From Methylophilus sp. (GTDB lineage: Bacteria > Pseudomonadota > Gammaproteobacteria > Burkholderiales > Methylophilaceae): a stretch of DNA of 64,000 nucleotides. The position numbers and the translations under genes are program-made. Numbering within the stretch: the stretch's first letter is position 1; every line of letters begins with the position of its first letter. Under the pieces are notes generated by a model. That model was given only the letters and a program-made list of their open reading frames with translations, was not told where the DNA came from and made no database searches. The stretch spans positions 186,001-250,000 of the forward strand of contig NZ_SSGF01000007.1 of NCBI RefSeq assembly GCF_008015755.1. Direction: 5' to 3'. Shown here piece by piece: positions 8,528 through 17,425 of this stretch.

Positions 8528-9088
8528 ATGACATCTGAAACCTTTGATGATTCCCAGCCCAGTAAAACCCGATTGAAAGCAGAGGCCGATGCTGCGCAGG
8601 AAATAGGCCGTCAACTGGTTGCTTTACCTAAAGAAAGATTGAAAAAACTACAGCTGGAAGAGGCTTTGCTCGACGCGATTGCTGAAGCCAAGCGCATTAC
8701 CGCCAATGGCGCCATTCGTCGTCAGATGCAATATATTGGTCGCCTGATGCGCGACACAGACCTGGCACCGATTGTCGAGCAGTTGCAAAAGTGGGATGGC
8801 AAGCATCAGGAAGAAAATGCCCGCTTTCATCAGATGGAGCGCTGGCGCATGCGCATGCTGGAAGATGTGAAAGCGATTGAATTGTTTATTGTCGAGTTTC
8901 CGCACACGCCTGTGCAGCAAATGCGCACGCTGATTCGTAATGCGCAAAAAGAGCATGCGGCAGGCAAGCCGCCCAAAAGTAGCCGCGAGCTATTTAAAAT
9001 CATCCGCGAAACCATGGAAGGCAAAAGCAGTCCCGAGGATGACGCGTTTGACGCAGCACTGCCAGCAGACGAGTCACTGGACGATTAA
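8528..9088 (+). CDS. darP: Ribosome-associated protein DarP (YjgA, DUF615)
   Basis: A 186-residue acidic/basic helical protein of the DUF615 family that joins late 50S ribosomal precursors and promotes maturation of the peptidyl-transferase centre. The family core is visible as SKTRLKAEADAAQEIGRQLVALP, KRITANGAIRRQMQYIGRLMRD and HQMERWRMRML. In many betaproteobacteria it is divergent from pmbA, as here. An in-frame TTG at 8507 exists, but ATG 8528 fits the family N terminus. Confidence 0.92.
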   Translation: MTSETFDDSQPSKTRLKAEADAAQEIGRQLVALPKERLKKLQLEEALLDAIAEAKRITANGAIRRQMQYIGRLMRDTDLAPIVEQLQKWDGKHQEENARFHQMERWRMRMLEDVKAIELFIVEFPHTPVQQMRTLIRNAQKEHAAGKPPKSSRELFKIIRETMEGKSSPEDDAFDAALPADESLDD

Positions 9089-9159
9089 CCATATAATAAT
9101 ATCAGCAGCAGATGGCGCGATGTACGCCATTTGCCAATCACTTAACAAAGGGAGCCAAC

Positions 9160-9411
9160 ATGCATAACCACATTGATCTGCAACTTGATTTAACTGGTTT
9201 GGAAAGTCCGCTGCCTATGCTGCAAACCAAGGATGCACTGGATCGTTTGTTACCAGGGCAGGTGTTACTGGTGAAGACCACCGCCGTCGGTAGCGAGCAA
9301 AATATTCGCAATCTGATCAACAATCACCCGGTGAAATTACTCTCCTTAAACAAGGATAACGGTGTGTTTCAATTTTTGATCGAAAAAGACGGCGTGCTGG
9401 CAAGCCAATAA
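9160..9411 (+). CDS. TusA/SirA-family protein lacking the sulfur-carrier cysteine
   Basis: An 83-residue two-layer alpha/beta protein of the TusA family, whose members relay persulfide sulfur on the cysteine of a CPxP motif. Here the motif region reads LTGLESPLPML, so Ser16 stands where the cysteine belongs (codon AGT). The rest is a good match: LQTKDALDRLLPGQVLLVKTTAVGS, then EQNIRNLINN and a C-terminal FQFLIEKD strand. There is no other cysteine in the protein, so classical sulfur transfer is not possible. The ATG follows a good AAAGGGA ribosome site. It lies 71 bp after darP. Confidence 0.85.
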   Translation: MHNHIDLQLDLTGLESPLPMLQTKDALDRLLPGQVLLVKTTAVGSEQNIRNLINNHPVKLLSLNKDNGVFQFLIEKDGVLASQ

Positions 9412-9433
9412 ACGCTTGCCAAGATACGTTTGT

Positions 9434-9456
9434 GCAGGCAGTTTCACGCTGCCTGC
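9434..9456. terminator. Hairpin between convergent genes
   Basis: A perfect 8-bp stem GCAGGCAG / CTGCCTGC with a 7-base loop lies between the TusA-like gene and the convergent large membrane-protein gene. There is no long T-tract, so it is a weaker terminator candidate. Confidence 0.5.
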
Positions 9457-9466
9457 TACTGGTTGC

Positions 9467-11437
9467 TTACTCCGGTTTTTTGGGCGGTAGCAAAAACTTG
9501 CCAGGCTGGCGATAGAGTGCAGTAAACAGCTCCAGCCAAAAGGCTTTCCAATGCCGATAGCGCACTTTTCTCGACTTCATTGCCACATAAATCGCCAGGC
9601 CAAAACTGGTAATCAGATTGGTGGTGCCGACCAGTGCAATCCCCAGCACGCTGGTGGCGATGATGTAATGACTGACCTGGAAATCTAACGCCGGTAATGC
9701 GTAGCCTGAAAACGCCGCCACAAACGTCACGTGGCGAATATCCAGCGGTAAGCCCAGCATCACGCCCAGCCCCGAGGCAAAGCCTAACAAGCAGCCAAAA
9801 TAGAAGTTACCGGCCAGCGCGCCCAGATTGTGGCGGATATATTCAGTAATACGCCATAGGCGATCTTTGCCCAGAAGTCGTTGTAACCACTGCAAATGCC
9901 CAAGTCGCTCAGGAATCCGGTTATAGGCGGCTAAATTGTCGTGATAACCGGCAATGAGACCGGATAAGAACAGGCAGACACCCGCCACGGCTGCATAGAG
10001 CACCGTCAGGCTAATCAGCGGGTTGTTGCTGTCCAGCAAGGCATGTGCTTTTTCGGCGCCGATAAAGTGATGACCGGTGGCTTGTATCACGAGCCAGTCA
10101 ATCAGAATCGCCATCGGGATCACCACCACCACGTTGCCTAAAATGGCAATGGTCTGACTGCTGGTCGTTTGTGCCACGATATTCACCAGGTTATGGATAT
10201 TTTTACTGTCGTGGCCATGGTCGTCTATGGTGGCTGCGATGGTGGCTGCTGTCATGGCCGGTTGTTTGGTAGCAACTGTAAAATGCAATAAATGAATAAT
10301 CACAAAGCCCAGACCATAATTCAGGCTGAACAAAATCGCCTCGGTGAGCGGTGCCAGGTGGTAGCTGGCAATGATGATTTTAAACAGCGCCATGATCGCA
10401 ATAATGATACCGGCCCCCATGGCAGAGCCCATGAGTTTATAGTACTCATGACGATGTTGTGCGATGTAATGTTCGCCGGTGTGGCTGGCGTTTTCGGTCA
10501 CGCGCAAGGCCAGTAGCTCGGTATTTTGTCGCCAGTATTCAGCCAGGTTATTTTTCTTGCATTCGGCATCCACCAGTTGCTTGAGCAGTCGTGTGATGGC
10601 CTGGCTGACATCGTGCTTCAGAATCAGCCCGTGCAAAATGTCCAGCAGTAGCTGCATGCGTTGAATCTGTTGCAGGATGCGTTGCATGAGCGCCGTGAGC
10701 GAAATGCTGGTGCCGGTTTTGGCATTTGACTTGCGGATTTCGTAAGTCAGTTGCTCGCAGCGTTTGAGCACGGTGTAGAGATGCTGAATATCTTCGGCCC
10801 GAATCGCGCTGAGCGCCAAAAATTTTTGAATCTCGATATTCTGCGTGATAAACGGTGAGTCATTGGACTCCAGGTCCTCATGCTGCAAAATCAGCTCAGG
10901 GTCTAGCCCCGAAGCCGATAAGCGATAAGACAGCACTTGCAGAGCGTCTTTGACCTCCTGAATACAGTTTTGCTGTTGCGTGGCATCGCCCTGGCTGATG
11001 TCCAGCGTTTGCATAAAGTCGCGCCAGACGGTATCCGGCATGCCTATCACCCAGTCAACATCGCTGTTTTGATGAAAAATCTGACCAAATACATCTTTTA
11101 AATATTTGGGATCTGGCACATCTGGCAAAAGTTTGTGCGAGAGTCTGCGGTAGATTTCTGTAAAAAAGCCGAGGTCAGACTGAATGCCGTGATCAGAATA
11201 AAGTGAGATCACACTTTTTTCATTCAGCAGTCTTAGCAGGCTATTACGTAGCGATAAGGCATATTGCGGGTGTTGCTGCAATAAAAAACACAGTGCCTGT
11301 AATGCCTTGCTGGCACTTTCAATATCAGTCGATACGTTGGGGCGAATATCATCAAACAATGCTCGCAAAAACTGGATATCATCCAGGTCACCAGCAGCCT
11401 CACGAGCAGCCTGATGATCAAAGGTGGGTTGAAACAT
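9467..11437 (-). CDS. 'Site-specific recombinase' (SpecificRecomb) family membrane protein
   Basis: A 656-residue protein matching the SpecificRecomb family (PF10136/COG4389, named after the gonococcal gcr gene). Residues 1-330 are soluble and helical. From about 340 onward there are five to seven strongly hydrophobic segments, with family motifs MGSAMGAGIIIAIMALFK, SLNYGLGFVIIHLLHF and ATKQPAMTAATIA. The C terminus is basic and ends PPKKPE. Despite the name I see no catalytic tyrosine or serine recombinase motif, and the architecture is that of an inner-membrane protein. Its real function is unknown. Confidence 0.85.
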   Translation of the reverse strand: MFQPTFDHQAAREAAGDLDDIQFLRALFDDIRPNVSTDIESASKALQALCFLLQQHPQYALSLRNSLLRLLNEKSVISLYSDHGIQSDLGFFTEIYRRLSHKLLPDVPDPKYLKDVFGQIFHQNSDVDWVIGMPDTVWRDFMQTLDISQGDATQQQNCIQEVKDALQVLSYRLSASGLDPELILQHEDLESNDSPFITQNIEIQKFLALSAIRAEDIQHLYTVLKRCEQLTYEIRKSNAKTGTSISLTALMQRILQQIQRMQLLLDILHGLILKHDVSQAITRLLKQLVDAECKKNNLAEYWRQNTELLALRVTENASHTGEHYIAQHRHEYYKLMGSAMGAGIIIAIMALFKIIIASYHLAPLTEAILFSLNYGLGFVIIHLLHFTVATKQPAMTAATIAATIDDHGHDSKNIHNLVNIVAQTTSSQTIAILGNVVVVIPMAILIDWLVIQATGHHFIGAEKAHALLDSNNPLISLTVLYAAVAGVCLFLSGLIAGYHDNLAAYNRIPERLGHLQWLQRLLGKDRLWRITEYIRHNLGALAGNFYFGCLLGFASGLGVMLGLPLDIRHVTFVAAFSGYALPALDFQVSHYIIATSVLGIALVGTTNLITSFGLAIYVAMKSRKVRYRHWKAFWLELFTALYRQPGKFLLPPKKPE

Positions 11438-11496
11438 GCAAAAAGCTTTCTTTTTTTATTTTAATAAGGGTGTTGCTGCTGAGCTGCTGTCGCGCT

Positions 11497-12300
11497 TTAC
11501 AGCTGAGCCTCAATCGTCAGCGGTTCGCCCTCACGTTCTAATTGTAAACGAATGGCTTTGCCACGGTATTTTCTCACCAGGCTGGAGAGTTGGGCGGCGT
11601 CATCCACTTTTTCCTGATTGATGCTGAGCAGTTGATCGCCGCGCAACACGCCGCCTTTTTCAGCCGCAGACTCATGAATGACCGCAATCACACGCACCCC
11701 CGCGCTCTTGCCGGTTTCAGGCGCTGCATCCTCATTTTGACCTGACTTTTTAGGCACCAGCTTAATGACGTGGATGCCAAGCACTGGTGGCGGCAGTTTG
11801 GCCCAAAAGGTCGCATAGTAGCGATAAGTGCCGGGCTTGGTTGCCATGTCTTTTTCGGTGAGCGATTGTCCTTTTTTAACCGCTTCTTTAATCACTTCCA
11901 TCCTCGAGGCTGGTGACGCGCCGCCCGCTTTTTTCATGTAAACCAAGATGCTGTCTGCCTGAATCTCGCGACCGTGGTTGAGCGCCTGCGCTGCGTCGAC
12001 TTCGCCTGCTTCAAAACTGCTAAATCCCATCAGATCGTAGCCATTTTCCAACATTCTGATGTTGTCCTCTTCGCGGCGGGTGCCACTGAACATTTGTGGT
12101 TCCGGCTGTGCTTGCAGTGAGCGCAGGTTGCCCTGATTTTGCGGCTGATAGTGACTACTGTAAGGGTTGTCTTCTGCCCAGCTGAGCGGGCTTGCAGCCA
12201 GCGCTATCAACACCATGGCATGTTTAAACCATGATAACCGCTGGTCTGACCGGGAAGCGTTTGCGATAAGGGATGGTGCAGGCATGCACAGGCGGTTCAT
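11497..12300 (-). CDS. Exported PDZ-domain protein
   Basis: A 267-residue periplasmic protein of unknown role. A signal peptide occupies about residues 1-42 (hydrophobic AMVLIALAASPLSWA, then ED). The next 100 residues resemble the N terminus of small betaproteobacterial PDZ proteins (NGYDLMGFSSFEAGEVDAAQAL; ADSILVYMKKAG). A PDZ domain fills about 180-267 (GVRVIAVIHESAAEKGGVLRGDQLLSINQ). There is no protease domain, so it is probably an adaptor or sensor. The frame is open to 12396, but ATG 12300 has a GGAGA ribosome site 6 bases upstream. It is divergent from mogA. Confidence 0.82.
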   Translation of the reverse strand: MNRLCMPAPSLIANASRSDQRLSWFKHAMVLIALAASPLSWAEDNPYSSHYQPQNQGNLRSLQAQPEPQMFSGTRREEDNIRMLENGYDLMGFSSFEAGEVDAAQALNHGREIQADSILVYMKKAGGASPASRMEVIKEAVKKGQSLTEKDMATKPGTYRYYATFWAKLPPPVLGIHVIKLVPKKSGQNEDAAPETGKSAGVRVIAVIHESAAEKGGVLRGDQLLSINQEKVDDAAQLSSLVRKYRGKAIRLQLEREGEPLTIEAQL

Positions 12301-12384
12301 TGAATTCTCCATGATCGAATAACAGGTTGTAATGTTATGATGTATTGGTACATTAACACAGACATAATTGACGTAGACTAAGTT

Positions 12385-12984
12385 ATGCAAGAACAATTCA
12401 CACGCATTGGATTAGTTTCTATCAGTGACCGTGCCTCACAAGGCGTGTATGAAGATAAAGGCATCCCGGCGCTCACCGCCTGGCTGGCACAAGCGGTGGT
12501 TTCTCCTTATACCATCGTCACCCGCCTGATTGCCGATGAACAAGCCACCATTTCTCATACCCTCAAGCAATTGGTCGACGACGAGGCTTGCCACTTGGTG
12601 CTCACCACTGGTGGCACCGGACCTGCGCTTAGAGATGTGACGCCAGAAGCTACCTTGGCCATTGCTGACCGCGAGATGCCGGGCTTTGGTGAGCAAATGC
12701 GGCAGATTAGTCTGCGCTTTGTGCCAACCGCGATTTTGTCGCGCCAGGTCGCGGTGATCCGCAAGCAATGCCTGATTATTAACTTGCCAGGACAGCCGAA
12801 GTCGATACAAGAAACACTCGAAGGCCTCAAAGATCGTGAAGGCAACACGCTGGTGCCGGGGATTTTTGCGGCTGTGCCATATTGTCTCGACTTACTGGCG
12901 ACGAGCGGCCAACCGATGCCTTATCTGGAGACTGAGGACAGCATCGTCAAAGCCTTTCGCCCAAAGTCTGCCATACGCAAATAA
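12385..12984 (+). CDS. mogA: Molybdopterin adenylyltransferase
   Basis: A 199-residue MoaB/MogA-type enzyme that adenylates molybdopterin before molybdate insertion. It starts RIGLVSISDRASQGVYEDKG and carries the MPT-binding loop LTTGGTGPALRDVTPEA at about 74-90, followed by MPGFGEQMR. LINLPGQPKSIQETL forms the second signature. The length matches E. coli MogA. It starts a plus-strand run with a VanZ-like gene, thiL, pgpA and pncC. Confidence 0.94.
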   Translation: MQEQFTRIGLVSISDRASQGVYEDKGIPALTAWLAQAVVSPYTIVTRLIADEQATISHTLKQLVDDEACHLVLTTGGTGPALRDVTPEATLAIADREMPGFGEQMRQISLRFVPTAILSRQVAVIRKQCLIINLPGQPKSIQETLEGLKDREGNTLVPGIFAAVPYCLDLLATSGQPMPYLETEDSIVKAFRPKSAIRK

Positions 12985-13014
12985 ATTTAATTCTTAAGTT
13001 ACTAAAGAGATTGC

Positions 13015-13377
13015 ATGCGTTACAGCCCCATTTTTAAGCTGATTTTCATACTTTGCTTTACTTTGCTCACCTATTTGCTACTCATAGAGATGGCGCCGAC
13101 CACGGATGGCTCTCTCTACAAAGACAAAATACAGCATGTGATTGCCTTTGGTGGCGTTGCATTTTGGGGCTTGCTGGCGTTTTCGCAGTCGCCGAAAGCG
13201 ACCTTGTTCGGTCTCGCCGTTTTTGGCGCGCTGATGGAAGTATTGCAAGGCATCCTCACAACCACTCGGCAGCCAAGCTTCTATGACTGGCTGGCGGACG
13301 TGGTTGGTCTGTTGCTGGCCTGGGGCGTGGCCGTGATGTGGCAGCGCTGGTGGAGCACGCGCCGTGGCAGAATTTGA
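13015..13377 (+). CDS. VanZ-like membrane protein
   Basis: A 120-residue inner-membrane protein with about four transmembrane segments (residues 8-26, 42-58, 62-80, 96-110). It has the VanZ-like fingerprint: KDKIQHVIAFGGVAFWGLL in the first half and EVLQG...PSFYDWLADVVGLLLAW in the second. The family is named after a teicoplanin-resistance protein, but these short single-domain relatives are widespread and uncharacterised. The gene has an AAAGAGA ribosome site and its end overlaps the start of thiL by 14 bp. Confidence 0.85.
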   Translation: MRYSPIFKLIFILCFTLLTYLLLIEMAPTTDGSLYKDKIQHVIAFGGVAFWGLLAFSQSPKATLFGLAVFGALMEVLQGILTTTRQPSFYDWLADVVGLLLAWGVAVMWQRWWSTRRGRI

Positions 13378-14311
13378 ACTGATTGCCAAGTATTTCACGC
13401 GCCCAGCCCAGGCCGACCTCGGCGTCGGCGATGATGCGGCATTGATCCGTGTGCGTCCCGGTTATCAGTTGGCCATCTCTGCCGATATGTCTGTGGCGGG
13501 CACGCATTTTTTTGCCGACATTGACCCATTTGCGATTGGCTGGAAATCGATGGCCGTTAATGTCAGTGACATGGCCGCGATGGGCGCCGAGCCTAAGTGG
13601 GCGACCTTATCAATTGCCTTGCCGCAAATTGATGACGCATGGTTGCAACGCTTTAGTGCCGGCTTGTTTGCCTGTGCAGACGCGTTTGGCGTGTCGCTCA
13701 TCGGCGGCGATACCACACGCGGGCCGTTAAATATCGCCATCAATATTTTGGGCGAAGTGCCGCAAGGGCAGGCGCTACAACGTAACGGCGCGCGAGCGGG
13801 CGATGATGTTTGGGTCAGTGGTATGTTGGGGCAGGCGGCACTATGGTTGCAACATCGTTTAGGCGCACTCGATTTGCATACGCAGGATGTGGCGATACTG
13901 GCCACGGCCATGCATGCGCCGCAACCACGCGTGGCGTTGGGGCAGGCATTACGTGGCATCGCCTCGGCAGTGCTGGATATTTCGGATGGCTTGCTGGCTG
14001 ATTTGACACATATTCTTGAGGCATCAGCCGTTGGCGCTGCGTTAGACTGGACGGCCATGCCCAAGCCCTTGTTGCAGCAATCGGCAGTGACTGAAGCGGT
14101 GTTGCAGCAAGCAGTATTGGCTGGCGGCGATGACTACGAATTGTGTTTTACCGCTGCACCTCAGCATCGGGACGCCTTGAGCGCACTGGCTGCTCAACTG
14201 GCTTTGCCATTACACCGCATCGGGCACATTACCGCGGCCGCAGGCTTGCAGGTGTTTAATGGCGAGGCCGCTGTGGTCTTGTCGCAGAAAGGGTACGCGC
14301 ATTTTGGCTAA
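13364..14311 (+). CDS. thiL: Thiamine-monophosphate kinase
   Basis: A 315-residue ATP-dependent kinase that makes thiamine diphosphate from thiamine monophosphate. Family motifs are GVGDDAALI near residue 25, ISADMSVAGTHF near 44, WKSMAVNVSDMAAMGAEP near 62-79, GGDTTRG near 114, and LDISDGLLADL near 205 followed by GGDDYELCF. The GTG start at 13364 lies inside the end of the VanZ gene, with translational coupling likely. pgpA overlaps its 3' end, the same pairing seen in E. coli (thiL-pgpA). Confidence 0.95.
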   Translation: MAEFELIAKYFTRPAQADLGVGDDAALIRVRPGYQLAISADMSVAGTHFFADIDPFAIGWKSMAVNVSDMAAMGAEPKWATLSIALPQIDDAWLQRFSAGLFACADAFGVSLIGGDTTRGPLNIAINILGEVPQGQALQRNGARAGDDVWVSGMLGQAALWLQHRLGALDLHTQDVAILATAMHAPQPRVALGQALRGIASAVLDISDGLLADLTHILEASAVGAALDWTAMPKPLLQQSAVTEAVLQQAVLAGGDDYELCFTAAPQHRDALSALAAQLALPLHRIGHITAAAGLQVFNGEAAVVLSQKGYAHFG

Positions 14312-14804
14312 TCCATCTCCGCAATCTCAGCCGCCAAGTTGGCGCTTGCTGTTTTCGCATCCCTTGCATTGCCTGAGTTTTGGCCTGGGCACGGGCTTGT
14401 CGCCCAAAGCGCCGGGCACCGTTGGGACATTGTTGGGTTTCCCGCTGTATTGGCTATTGATGGATTTGCCGCTGGCACAGCAATGGCTAAGTCTGGGCGT
14501 ATTTTTTGTATTCGGCATCTGGTGTTGCGAGATCACTGGGCGTGCGCTAGGAGTGAGCGATCATGGCGCGATTGTGTGGGATGAAGTCGTGGCGATGGCG
14601 GCCGTGCTAGTCACTGTGCCATTTACGTGGGCTTGGGGCCTCGCTGCATTTGCCAGCTTCCGCTTGTTTGATATCTGGAAACCTTTCCCGATTGGCTGGG
14701 TGGATCAGCGCGTCAAAGGCGGCTTGGGGGTGATGCTGGACGATGTCCTGGCTGCGATCATGGCCATCGTGGTGCTGCAGGCTGCGCAAGGCATGTTGGC
14801 GTGA
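14304..14804 (+). CDS. pgpA: Phosphatidylglycerophosphatase A
   Basis: A 166-residue inner-membrane phosphatase that converts phosphatidylglycerophosphate to phosphatidylglycerol. The PgpA signature is clear: FGLGTGLSPKAPGTVGTLLG, then DHGAIVWDEVVAM with acidic active-site residues, SFRLFDIWKPFPIGWVDQRVKGGLGVMLDDVLA. Several hydrophobic helices alternate with these motifs. The start is uncertain. TTG 14304 gives a family-like length and overlaps the thiL stop by 8 bp, while another in-frame start lies at 14259. Its stop overlaps the GTG of pncC. Confidence 0.93.
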   Translation: MANPSPQSQPPSWRLLFSHPLHCLSFGLGTGLSPKAPGTVGTLLGFPLYWLLMDLPLAQQWLSLGVFFVFGIWCCEITGRALGVSDHGAIVWDEVVAMAAVLVTVPFTWAWGLAAFASFRLFDIWKPFPIGWVDQRVKGGLGVMLDDVLAAIMAIVVLQAAQGMLA

Positions 14805-15304
14805 GCATCTTACTTGAATTAAGCGAGACGCTTGGTCTGGCGCTGCAAGCGAGAGGCTGGCAGTTGGCGTTGGCCGAATCGTGTACCGGCGGCATGGTGG
14901 CGCAGTCTGTGACTGCGATTGCTGGGAGTTCAGGCTGGTTTGATCGCGGTTTTGTCACCTATAGCAATGCGGCAAAAAACGAAATGTTAGGCGTACCTAA
15001 TGCTTTGATTGATGAGTTTGGCGCTGTGAGTGAGCCCGTTGCCGAGGCCATGGCCTTGGGGGCGTTGCAACACAGTCAGGCACAGTTGAGTGCCGCCATC
15101 ACAGGGATTGCAGGTCCTGGTGGTGGCTCTCCACACAAGCCTGTTGGCACCGTCTGTTTTGCCTGGGCTTATCGTGCGAATGATGACGCGCCTGAGGCAA
15201 TTGTGGTGGAAACCCGGTATTTTGAAGGTGATAGAGCTGACATACGCGAACAAGCCGCCAGCTATTTGCTGGCTGGCTTGTTGAAGATTGCGGCTTCTCG
15301 CTGA
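14801..15304 (+). CDS. pncC: Nicotinamide-nucleotide amidohydrolase (CinA C-terminal type)
   Basis: A 167-residue enzyme that deamidates nicotinamide mononucleotide to nicotinic acid mononucleotide in NAD recycling. It corresponds to the stand-alone CinA C-terminal domain (YgaD/PncC). Motifs are LALAESCTGGMVAQSVTAIAGSSGWF near residue 22, GFVTYSNAAKNEMLGV near 49, and AITGIAGPGGGSPHKPVGTVCFAW. It starts with GTG at 14801, overlapping the pgpA stop. In several proteobacteria pncC precedes recA, and recA follows here after one opposite-strand gene. Confidence 0.95.
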   Translation: MSILLELSETLGLALQARGWQLALAESCTGGMVAQSVTAIAGSSGWFDRGFVTYSNAAKNEMLGVPNALIDEFGAVSEPVAEAMALGALQHSQAQLSAAITGIAGPGGGSPHKPVGTVCFAWAYRANDDAPEAIVVETRYFEGDRADIREQAASYLLAGLLKIAASR

Positions 15305-15329
15305 TTGAGAGCCTGGCTGTGATTAACCA

Positions 15330-15686
15330 CTAGCGGTGGTGATGGTGGCCGTGACCATGGCCATGTCCGCCGCCGTTCCAACCACCACCGTAAAAGTTTC
15401 TCGGGCCGTAGTTATAACCACCATAGCCACCGTTACCATATGAAAACTGGATAAAGCCAGGCGCTGGTTGCGGATAAGCGACGGCAGGCACACCATAAAA
15501 ATTACTTTGTGGATGGCGATAAACGACCACTGGTGGTGGCGCGTAATAAACCGGTGGCGGGGCGTAGTAAGCGGGTGGGTAAGGGTTACCAACCACCACG
15601 CCAACAGACCAGTTATCCTGTGCTTGTGCGCTGAATGCGGCCAGGCTGCTCAGTGTGAGTCCCAACACATATTTGACGATGTTCAT
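15330..15686 (-). CDS. Exported Pro/Tyr- and Gly/His-rich protein
   Basis: A 118-residue protein with a signal peptide (MNIVKYVLGLTLSSLAAFSAQAQ, cleavage after AQA). The middle is Pro/Tyr rich with repeated YYAPPPV units. The last third is Gly/Asn/Tyr rich and ends in a GHGHGHGHHHHR-type tail, a plausible metal-binding sequence. There is no defined domain. A GAGGAG ribosome site precedes ATG 15686, which decides it over an upstream in-frame start. The gene sits between pncC and recA and is convergent with pncC. Related low-complexity exported proteins are common in proteobacteria but uncharacterised. Confidence 0.75.
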   Translation of the reverse strand: MNIVKYVLGLTLSSLAAFSAQAQDNWSVGVVVGNPYPPAYYAPPPVYYAPPPVVVYRHPQSNFYGVPAVAYPQPAPGFIQFSYGNGGYGGYNYGPRNFYGGGWNGGGHGHGHGHHHHR

Positions 15687-15917
15687 ATATTCTCCTCGTG
15701 CAGAAAACAATTGCTGCTCCCATATTCACTTAACGCGTCTCTTGTGTCACGGTTGACACGCGCCCGGTTGAATGCAATTGCGTGCAACCACCGGCTCGAA
15801 TTCATGGCTTCGCCATTTCACTGATGGTCGATTTATGAAATAATTAGAAGTTATTGTTTGAAGTATATAGCGATTGTGAAAACAACGCATTTTTATTGGT
15901 CAAAGAAAGCAATCAGC

Positions 15918-16946
15918 ATGGATGACAACAAAAGCAAAGCGCTCGCCGCCGCACTCTCTCAAATTGAAAAACAGTTCGGCAAAGGCTCCATCATGCGCAT
16001 GGGCGATGGCGATATTGGTGAAGACTTGCAAGTGGTCTCTACCGGTTCGTTGGGCCTGGATATTGCGCTGGGCGTAGGCGGTTTGCCACGTGGCCGGATT
16101 GTGGAAATTTATGGCCCGGAATCCTCAGGTAAAACCACATTGACCTTGTCAGCGATTGCCGAGATGCAAAAGCTAGGTGGCGTCGCCGCGTTTATCGATG
16201 CCGAGCACGCCTTGGATCCGCAATATGCCGCCAAACTGGGCGTGAATGTGCCTGAGTTGCTGATTTCGCAGCCAGATACCGGTGAGCAGGCGCTGGAAAT
16301 CGCCGACATGCTGGTGCGCTCTGGTTCAGTGGATATCGTGGTGGTCGACTCGGTCGCCGCATTGACGCCACGCGCCGAAATTGAAGGTGAAATGGGCGAC
16401 AGCCACATGGGCTTGCAGGCACGATTGATGTCACAGGCCTTGCGTAAACTCACCGGCAATATCAAGCGTACCAATACACTGGTGATCTTTATTAACCAGA
16501 TTCGTATGAAAATTGGTGTCATGTTCGGTAATCCTGAAACCACCACAGGTGGTAACGCCCTCAAATTCTACTCGTCTGTGCGTTTAGATATCCGCCGTAC
16601 TGGCGCGATTAAAAAAGGTGATGAGGTGATTGGTTCTGAGACCAAAGTCAAAGTCATCAAAAACAAAGTCGCGCCGCCGTTCAAGCAGGCTGAGTTTGAC
16701 ATTATGTATGGCGAAGGTATTTCTCGCCTGGGCGAAGTGATTGAGCTGGGCACCAACCTCAAACTGGTGGAAAAAGCCGGTGCCTGGTATAGCTATAAAG
16801 GTGAAAAAATCGGCCAAGGTAAAGAAAACGCCAAAGAGTTTTTACGTGAAAATCCAGCCATTGCGGCCGAGATCGAAGCCAAGATTCGCGACAACTCAAA
16901 TGTGCTGGCCGATAGCATGCCTTCAGCCAGAGGCGAGGACGATTAA
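15918..16946 (+). CDS. recA: Recombinase A
   Basis: A 342-residue DNA-dependent ATPase that forms the filament for homologous recombination and SOS co-protease activity. Walker A is GPESSGKTT at residues 66-74. Other signatures are [20 protein letters not shown] (Walker B), [15 protein letters not shown] and [29 protein letters not shown]. The C terminus is acidic (GEDD). An in-frame start at 15858 would add 20 residues absent from RecA homologs, so ATG 15918 is preferred. The roughly 200-bp upstream region shows no CTG-N10-CAG operator. recX follows 5 bp after the stop. Confidence 0.98.
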   Translation: MDDNKSKALAAALSQIEKQFGKGSIMRMGDGDIGEDLQVVSTGSLGLDIALGVGGLPRGRIVEIYGPESSGKTTLTLSAIAEMQKLGGVAAFIDAEHALDPQYAAKLGVNVPELLISQPDTGEQALEIADMLVRSGSVDIVVVDSVAALTPRAEIEGEMGDSHMGLQARLMSQALRKLTGNIKRTNTLVIFINQIRMKIGVMFGNPETTTGGNALKFYSSVRLDIRRTGAIKKGDEVIGSETKVKVIKNKVAPPFKQAEFDIMYGEGISRLGEVIELGTNLKLVEKAGAWYSYKGEKIGQGKENAKEFLRENPAIAAEIEAKIRDNSNVLADSMPSARGEDD

Positions 16947-16951
16947 TACTC

Positions 16952-17425
16952 TTGCGGCAACCCCTGGAGAAATCACTACGCCAGCGTGCGCTTGAGTTGT
17001 TAAGCAAGCGAGAGTATTCCGCCGCTGAGCTGGCGCAAAAGCTCAAAAGTTACGCTGGCGAAGAAGAGGATATCCCGGCCTTGATTGCAGATTTCAAGGG
17101 CCGTGGCTGGTTAAGTGATGCACGCTATACCGAGCAAATGGTGCATGCGCGCCAGGCCAAGTTTGGGGCAGCGCGCGTGGCGCAAGAGTTGCGTGAAAAA
17201 GGGGTGGATGACACCCTGATTGCTGAAGCCGTTGCCGGTTTGCAGGGCAGTGAAATAGAACGCGCCAGAGAAGTCTGGCGCAAAAAGTTTAAAGCGGCCG
17301 CGACAACGCGTGAAGACTGGGCGAAACAAGCCCGTTTTTTACAAAGTCGCGGTTTTAAGTTTGAAGTCATTAAACACATATTGAATAGACACGCAGAAGA
17401 TGACAGTCCAGAAGACGACAGTTAG
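16952..17425 (+). CDS. recX: RecA regulator RecX
   Basis: A 157-residue helical protein that caps and inhibits RecA filaments. The three-helix repeats are visible: [22 protein letters not shown], then [34 protein letters not shown], and a C-terminal repeat [17 protein letters not shown]. It starts at a TTG (16952), 5 bp after recA, consistent with low, coupled expression. Its last 26 bp overlap the start of alaS in another frame. Confidence 0.93.
   Translation: MRQPLEKSLRQRALELLSKREYSAAELAQKLKSYAGEEEDIPALIADFKGRGWLSDARYTEQMVHARQAKFGAARVAQELREKGVDDTLIAEAVAGLQGSEIERAREVWRKKFKAAATTREDWAKQARFLQSRGFKFEVIKHILNRHAEDDSPEDDS

Noticed and set aside
13465-14064. Long minus-strand open frame opposite thiL
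   Set aside because: It mirrors thiL codons and has Ser/Ala/Cys-rich shadow composition, with no known domain.
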